NCBI GenBank assembly: GCA_018715855.1
Contig: DVKW01000073.1
Location: 1 to 18,211 of the forward strand
DNA: 18,211 nt
From: Candidatus Galligastranaerophilus intestinigallinarum
Lineage (GTDB): Bacteria; Cyanobacteriota; Vampirovibrionia; Gastranaerophilales; Gastranaerophilaceae
Direction of reading: 5' to 3'
Made by a program: the position numbers and the translations under genes
Notes under the pieces: generated by a model
The model's input: the letters and a program-made list of their open reading frames with translations, nothing else
Told to the model about the DNA's origin: nothing
Database searches by the model: none
Shown here: piece by piece, positions 14,176 to 18,211 of the stretch
Layout of the letters: the number at the start of each line of letters is the position of its first letter
Numbering within the stretch: position 1 is the first letter of the stretch

Positions 14176-16032
14176 ATGGATTTAGAAACAAAAAACGAGT
14201 ATTTGCCTTTATTCAGAAAATATCGCCCTCAATCTTTTAAAGATGTGATAGGGCAAGATTTCACCGTTAAAGCTTTATCTAATGCAATTAAATTAAATAA
14301 AATTGCAAATGCTTATCTTTTTTGCGGGCCAAGAGGAACAGGCAAAACTTCAAGCGCAAGAATTTTTGCAAAATCTCTGAATTGCATTAATGGCCCAACA
14401 GTTGAACCTTGCCAAAAATGCCAAAGCTGCCAAGATGTTACAAACGCATCAGGCTTAGATGTTATTGAAATAGACGCAGCTACAAACCGTGGCATTGACG
14501 ATGCAAAAGAACTTATAAATAAAGTTCAATATGCACCAATGAACGGGAAATATAAAATTTTTATTATAGATGAAGTTCATATGCTGTCAAAAGAAGCGTT
14601 TAATGCGCTTTTAAAAACTTTTGAAGAACCGCCTAAAAATGTAATTTTTATTTTGGCAACAACAGAACCTCATAAAGTTATAGAAACAATTGTAAGCCGC
14701 TGTCAAAGGTTTGATTTCAGACGAATTACAATAGATGACATTGTTAAAAGATTAAGAGAAATATCAGACATTGAAAAAATTAACATAACAGATGATGCCC
14801 TTTATTCAATTGCAAAAAATGTTTCGGGCGGAATGAGGGATTCTCTTGCGCTTTTAGACCAAGCTTCAATTTTGGGGCTTGAAAAACAAATTACAAAAGA
14901 AACAATTGAAGATTTAATCGGCAAGTTGACTTTTGATGTTTTATTTAATTTAACAGATACAATTTTAAAAGGCGATATTGAAACATCGATTAAAGAAGTT
15001 GAAAAAATTTATGAAAAAGGGTCTGACCCAAGAAATTTTGTTGAAAATTACATTGAATTTTTAAGGAATATAATTTTAATTTTAAGTTCAAAAAATGAAG
15101 ATGAAGTTTCAAATTTAACTTTAATTTCAAAAGAAAATATTCAAAAAATTAAAGAAAATGCACTTTTTGAACAAAAGAAACTAATTAAAATTTTAGATAA
15201 AGTTATTGATTTTTATAAAGAAATTAAAACTGCCACAAACCCTTATATTTGGGCAGAATTAATGATTATAAACATTTCAAACATTGATATTTTATCTGAA
15301 ATTGCCCCTGTTCAAACGCCTAAAAACATTGAAGCAGTGCAAAAACCCCAAATAATAACAGCTCAAAGCAAAGTTGAAATTAAAAAAGAAGAAATAAAAC
15401 AAACAGAAATTAAAAAAGAAGCTGAAATTGCGCCAAAACCCGTTATTGAAGAAAAGGTTGAACCTGAAACAATAATTGAAAAAGAAGCTGAGCCAATTCA
15501 AAAAGAACCGGTTAAAACAGAGCAACCCGCAGCTCAAATTTCAGGCGACCCATCCAAAATTTGGACTGAAATTTTAAATAAAGTTGAATCAATTCCTGCA
15601 AAATTCTTTTATTCAGGCGTTGGTAAATTAATAAATATTGAAAATAATAAAATTACATTAGGCTTTGTAAACCAAAATGCACTGGCACAAGCTAAAAGCG
15701 ACAATAAATATAACCCTCTGATGAAGGCAATTAAGTTAGTTTTAGGGGAAAATGGGGCAATAGAATTTGTAACCGTTACGGATAAAACAAAAATTATTGA
15801 TACAAAAATAAACGTTAAAATTTCAAACCCCCAGCCAAGGGCTGAATATCAAGCACCAAAAATGGCAACAACAAATGCGGTTGAAGAAAAACCGTTTGTT
15901 CAAAATAAAGAAAATTTTCAAACAGAACAAAAAGAAGAAAACGAACCCGAAACCCCAAAACAAGATTTTAGCCACTATACAAGAACAACAAGAGAAATGC
16001 TTGAAACATATAATGGCAGAGTTATTGAATAA
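14176..16032 (+). CDS. dnaX: DNA polymerase III subunit gamma/tau
   Basis: The 618-residue protein is the ATP-driven core of the clamp loader that places the sliding clamp on DNA. It has 'FRKYRPQSFKDVIGQ' near the start, Walker A GPRGTGKTS (51-59, Lys57) and four zinc cysteines (70, 79, 82, 85). Walker B IDEVHML (131-137), FEEPPKNVIFILATTEP and the sensor/Arg-finger 'IVSRCQRFDF' follow. Residues of roughly 385-450 are a low-complexity linker of Lys, Glu and Pro with repeated 'IKKE' units, followed by a C-terminal domain ('IWTEILNKVESIPAKFFYSG') that would bind polymerase. A full-length tau form is encoded. The A6 runs in the linker are not in the frame needed for the E. coli slippage site, so a gamma form by frameshifting is not supported. 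The start appears leaderless. Confidence 0.95.
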   Translation: MDLETKNEYLPLFRKYRPQSFKDVIGQDFTVKALSNAIKLNKIANAYLFCGPRGTGKTSSARIFAKSLNCINGPTVEPCQKCQSCQDVTNASGLDVIEIDAATNRGIDDAKELINKVQYAPMNGKYKIFIIDEVHMLSKEAFNALLKTFEEPPKNVIFILATTEPHKVIETIVSRCQRFDFRRITIDDIVKRLREISDIEKINITDDALYSIAKNVSGGMRDSLALLDQASILGLEKQITKETIEDLIGKLTFDVLFNLTDTILKGDIETSIKEVEKIYEKGSDPRNFVENYIEFLRNIILILSSKNEDEVSNLTLISKENIQKIKENALFEQKKLIKILDKVIDFYKEIKTATNPYIWAELMIINISNIDILSEIAPVQTPKNIEAVQKPQIITAQSKVEIKKEEIKQTEIKKEAEIAPKPVIEEKVEPETIIEKEAEPIQKEPVKTEQPAAQISGDPSKIWTEILNKVESIPAKFFYSGVGKLINIENNKITLGFVNQNALAQAKSDNKYNPLMKAIKLVLGENGAIEFVTVTDKTKIIDTKINVKISNPQPRAEYQAPKMATTNAVEEKPFVQNKENFQTEQKEENEPETPKQDFSHYTRTTREMLETYNGRVIE

Positions 16033-16112
16033 TAAATAATTCTTTTGTTTATTTTTTGGCGGATGACTTTTTTCATACTTTTTAAAACAATATGAAAAAA
16101 GGAGGAAAAATT

Positions 16113-16418
16113 ATGTTCTACAATGTTTTAAACGCCAACAGCGAAATTAATTTAGACGGAAAAGAATTTAAAAAAGAAACATTGCTTGAAGGGGAAAATT
16201 CATCTGTCAATTTAATTGTAATTAGAAAAGAAGGAATAATTGACACGCATACATCAAATAAAGATGCGATGGTTTATTTAATTGAAGGGGAAATTGAACT
16301 TCATTTTGATGCAGAAAAATTTAATTTAAAAGAAAAAGATTTTTTAATGTTTAAAAAAGATAAAGAACATAAAGTTTTAGCTAAAAAAGATTCAAAATTT
16401 TTATTAATTAAAATTTAA
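16113..16418 (+). CDS. Small cupin-domain protein
   Basis: The start at 16113 follows a near-perfect AAAAGGAGG at 16097-16105; an in-frame ATG at 16092 lies upstream of that site and is less likely. The 101-residue protein is a single beta-barrel cupin. 'GIIDTHTSNKDAMVYLIEGEIEL' fits cupin motif 1 and 'LKEKDFLMFKKDKEHKVLA' fits motif 2. Only one His is kept in motif 1 (usually HxH) and one in motif 2, so metal binding may be weak or altered. Proteins of this type are common in anaerobes and their substrates are mostly unknown. No terminator is seen between dnaX and this gene, 80 bases downstream, so it may be partly co-transcribed. It ends at a strong terminator. Confidence 0.85.
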   Translation: MFYNVLNANSEINLDGKEFKKETLLEGENSSVNLIVIRKEGIIDTHTSNKDAMVYLIEGEIELHFDAEKFNLKEKDFLMFKKDKEHKVLAKKDSKFLLIKI

Positions 16419-16440
16419 AATGGGGCATTTTGCCCCATTT
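16418..16440. terminator. Perfect bidirectional terminator hairpin
   Basis: AAATGGGGCA (16418-16427) and TGCCCCATTT (16431-16440) are exact reverse complements around a 3-base loop, giving a 10-bp stem that starts on the last base of the cupin stop codon. The stop codon of the convergent phosphorylase gene begins two bases beyond. It serves both strands, although the following U tracts are short. Confidence 0.88.
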
Positions 16441-16442
16441 AT

Positions 16443-17747
16443 TTATATATCTGCAACAACAGAATGTTTTTCAACTCTATCTAATGTAATTGAATAAGCA
16501 GATTTAGCATAATTAATTGCTTCATCAAGCCTTTCTTTAGATACATTGTTGAAATATAAAGTTGCTAAAGTTTCATTATGTTTTACAAGGTCGCCTTCTT
16601 TTTTGTTTAAAACGCACCCTGCGCCAAAATCAATTTTATCCGATTTTTTATCTCTGCCTGCACCAAGGAGTTTGCAAGCATGGGCAATATCAAGCGCATT
16701 TAACCTTGAAATATAACCGCCCATCTCTGCTTTAATTTCATAAGTATTATGGCCGATTTCAAAAAGGGAATAATCTTCTATAACATTTTTGTCGCCGCCT
16801 TGCGCTTCAATAATTTCAGATAATTTATTTAATGCACGCCCGGACATAATAGCATCATCAATATAATTTTTTGCCATATCATAATCTGTTACTAAATTTG
16901 CAAGCATTAGGGTTCTTGCGGCAATTTCAACGGTTATTTCATATAAATCAGGCGCCATTTTGCCTTTTAAAAATTCAATTGCTTCCATAACTTCTAATGA
17001 ATTACCCACGCAATTTCCCAAAGGCTGTTCCATAGCTGAAATTACGGCGTCTATTTTTTTATTTAATCTTGCACCTGTTTCAATCATTAAATCAGCTAAA
17101 ATTCTTGCTTCTTCTTTTGTTTTAATAAAAGCACCTGAGCCGTATTTAACATCTAAAACAATAATATCAGCGCCAGAAGCTATTTTTTTACTAACAACAG
17201 AAGCGCAAATTAAAGACATATTATCAACAGTTGCAGTTACATCTCGAAGGGCATAAATTTTACCGTCAGCAGGAACCAGATTTGGCGTTTGAGAAGAAAT
17301 TGCAGCGTTTATTTTTCTGATTTGGTTTTTAAAATCATCTTCAGATAAAGCGCAATTAAAACCTTTAATAGATTCTAATTTATCAATCGTGCCGCCTGTC
17401 ATACCAAGGCCTCTACCCGATAATTTGGCACAAGCAACCCCTAAAGAAGCAAGAAGGGGAATTAAAACAAGCGTAACTTTATCGCCAACACCGCCTGTTG
17501 AATGTTTATCTGCAATGTGAACGTTAAAATCGGAAAAATTAAGCTTGTCGCCAGAATTAATAAAACATTCCGTTAAATAGGCTGTTTCATCAAAACTCAG
17601 GCCCTGAAAACAAACTGCCATAAGCCAAGCAGACATTTGATAATCTTCGATAAAGCCTTCCATATAGCCGTTTATAAAAAATTCTATTTCTTCTTTTGTA
17701 TGGGAATACCCCTGTTTCTTTTTTTCAATAATATCTACTGCGCGCAT
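16443..17747 (-). CDS. pdp: Pyrimidine-nucleoside (thymidine) phosphorylase
   Basis: The 434-residue enzyme cleaves pyrimidine nucleosides with phosphate to free base and (deoxy)ribose-1-phosphate, for salvage in the cytoplasm. The phosphate-binding KHSTGGVGDK (81-90, His82) is intact. The family signature SGRGLGMTGGTIDKLES (110-126) follows, with Met where most relatives have His at a position the signature leaves open. ALRDVTATVDNMSLICASVVSKK (167-189) keeps the Arg169, Ser184 and Lys188 that bind the base. Length is normal, including the C-terminal domain. Whether it prefers thymidine alone (deoA) or also uridine (pdp) cannot be read from sequence; the short bacterial PyNP type seems likelier. 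AAAGGA overlaps the rlmH stop region just upstream, and only 11 bases separate the two genes, so they form an operon with rlmH first. Confidence 0.94.
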   Translation of the reverse strand: MRAVDIIEKKKQGYSHTKEEIEFFINGYMEGFIEDYQMSAWLMAVCFQGLSFDETAYLTECFINSGDKLNFSDFNVHIADKHSTGGVGDKVTLVLIPLLASLGVACAKLSGRGLGMTGGTIDKLESIKGFNCALSEDDFKNQIRKINAAISSQTPNLVPADGKIYALRDVTATVDNMSLICASVVSKKIASGADIIVLDVKYGSGAFIKTKEEARILADLMIETGARLNKKIDAVISAMEQPLGNCVGNSLEVMEAIEFLKGKMAPDLYEITVEIAARTLMLANLVTDYDMAKNYIDDAIMSGRALNKLSEIIEAQGGDKNVIEDYSLFEIGHNTYEIKAEMGGYISRLNALDIAHACKLLGAGRDKKSDKIDFGAGCVLNKKEGDLVKHNETLATLYFNNVSKERLDEAINYAKSAYSITLDRVEKHSVVADI

Positions 17748-17758
17748 ATAATAATCCT

Positions 17759-18184
17759 TTATTTATGGTATGGTTCGTTTTTTAAAATTTTGAATGCTCT
17801 ATAAATTTGTTCAATTAAAATTAAACAAGCTTCTTGGTGCAAAAAAGTTAATTTTGACATTGAAAACTTGAAATTAGATTTTTGTTTAACATAATCAGAC
17901 AAGCCTTCGCTTCCGCCTATAAGAAAAAGAATTTTATTGTAAAAGCCATCCGTTTCAATTTGTCTTATTTTTTCTGCAAATTCGGGGCTTGTAAGCATTT
18001 TGCCTTCAATTTCAAGAGTTATTATATAATCTTGTTTTTTTGTTGTTTCAATAAATTGGTTCATATCCGAAACTTCAACAAGTTTAAGGTCTATATAGCC
18101 TGTTAACCTCTTTTTGAATTCATCAAAGCCAATTTTAAAACAGCTTTCTTTTAGTTTGCCTTCCAGAATAATTTCTATATTCAT
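17759..18184 (-). CDS. rlmH: 23S rRNA (pseudouridine1915-N3)-methyltransferase RlmH
   Basis: This 141-residue SPOUT-family enzyme methylates pseudouridine 1915 of 23S rRNA, using S-adenosylmethionine, on the assembled ribosome. The SAM-binding knot FLIGGSEGLSDYV (87-99) and the diagnostic C-terminus, 'SKLTFLHQEACLILIEQIYR' (110-129) followed by 'FKILKNEPYHK' (131-141), match the family closely, and the length is slightly under the usual 155 or so. The N-terminal third is more divergent. No good Shine-Dalgarno precedes the ATG. Directly upstream, a frame ending in TAG immediately before the ATG suggests translational coupling to a gene outside the window. The phosphorylase gene follows after 11 bases. 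Confidence 0.95.
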   Translation of the reverse strand: MNIEIILEGKLKESCFKIGFDEFKKRLTGYIDLKLVEVSDMNQFIETTKKQDYIITLEIEGKMLTSPEFAEKIRQIETDGFYNKILFLIGGSEGLSDYVKQKSNFKFSMSKLTFLHQEACLILIEQIYRAFKILKNEPYHK

Positions 18185-18211
18185 CTAAATTATTTCTTTT
18201 TGAAGTTCAGG
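18185..18211 (-). CDS. Possible C-terminal tail of an upstream gene (partial)
   Basis: On the minus strand the last 27 bases read as codons for PELQKEII followed by TAG, and that stop directly abuts the rlmH ATG with no spacing. The absence of a ribosome site for rlmH makes a coupled upstream gene plausible. Only eight codons are visible, so the identity cannot be judged. Confidence 0.35.
   Translation of the reverse strand, partial: PELQKEII

Noticed and set aside
15376..15430. A6 runs in the dnaX linker as a tau/gamma programmed frameshift site
   Set aside because: The reading frame is AAA AAA G, not A AAA AAG, so the E. coli type slippery heptamer is out of register, and the run is too short for Thermus-type slippage.
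16443..17747. Loss of a catalytic residue in the phosphorylase signature (GLGMTGG in place of GLGHTGG)
   Set aside because: The catalytic His lies in KHSTGG, which is intact, and the Arg, Ser and Lys of the base site are kept; the changed position is variable in the family signature.
1..18211. tRNA or rRNA genes, CRISPR array, insertion sequence or prophage signs
   Set aside because: No cloverleaf-like sequence, regularly spaced repeats, transposase/integrase motifs or terminal repeats were seen.

Overview
The window is very AT-rich and most of it is coding. Several signs point to a Gastranaerophilales-type bacterium (non-photosynthetic Melainabacteria/Vampirovibrionia, a sister group of Cyanobacteria). 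These are the low GC, an anaerobe-style oxaloacetate decarboxylase operon, a FliI-type ATPase, and two unrelated proteins that begin with a short '[I]SF[TK]G' motif that I associate with that group. The lineage is an inference from gene content, not a phylogenetic result.

Left part (1-4504). An RND efflux pump gene runs off the left edge, preceded by its lipoprotein adaptor (both minus strand). A small His/Met-rich membrane protein is divergent from them. Then come two secreted proteins in an overlapping pair: an M48-like protein whose HExxH zinc site is lost, and an exported protein of unknown function. A bidirectional terminator separates the convergent genes.

Middle (4505-9645). A well-supported but unnamed structured RNA gene of about 180 nt lies on the plus strand, with its own promoter and a long closing stem ending in a U-rich tract. 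It is followed by a FliI/SctN-family ATPase gene that appears leaderless. Next is an accessory-looking cluster: a small 'SFKG' protein, a 710-residue protein that combines a glycine/alanine-rich hydrophobic region with a C-terminal RelA/SpoT-like nucleotidyltransferase domain (candidate toxin or effector), and a divergent 'ISFTG' protein. This cluster is the most novel part of the window.

Right part (9646-18211). On the minus strand the order of transcription is ldcA-like S66 carboxypeptidase, birA-like biotin ligase, oxaloacetate decarboxylase alpha (biotinylated), then the beta subunit (Na+-translocating membrane pump), ending at a terminator. The ligase thus sits next to its probable substrate; no gamma subunit gene is seen. 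On the plus strand dnaX (clamp-loader subunit) and a small cupin follow, ending at a perfect hairpin terminator shared with the convergent minus-strand pair rlmH and pyrimidine-nucleoside phosphorylase. A few codons of a further minus-strand gene may touch the right edge.

A recurring feature is a -10 hexamer exactly 6 bases before the first base of a transcript: the ATPase, dnaX and ldcA start codons and the RNA gene. This suggests leaderless mRNAs for operon-first genes, while several other genes have clear Shine-Dalgarno sequences.
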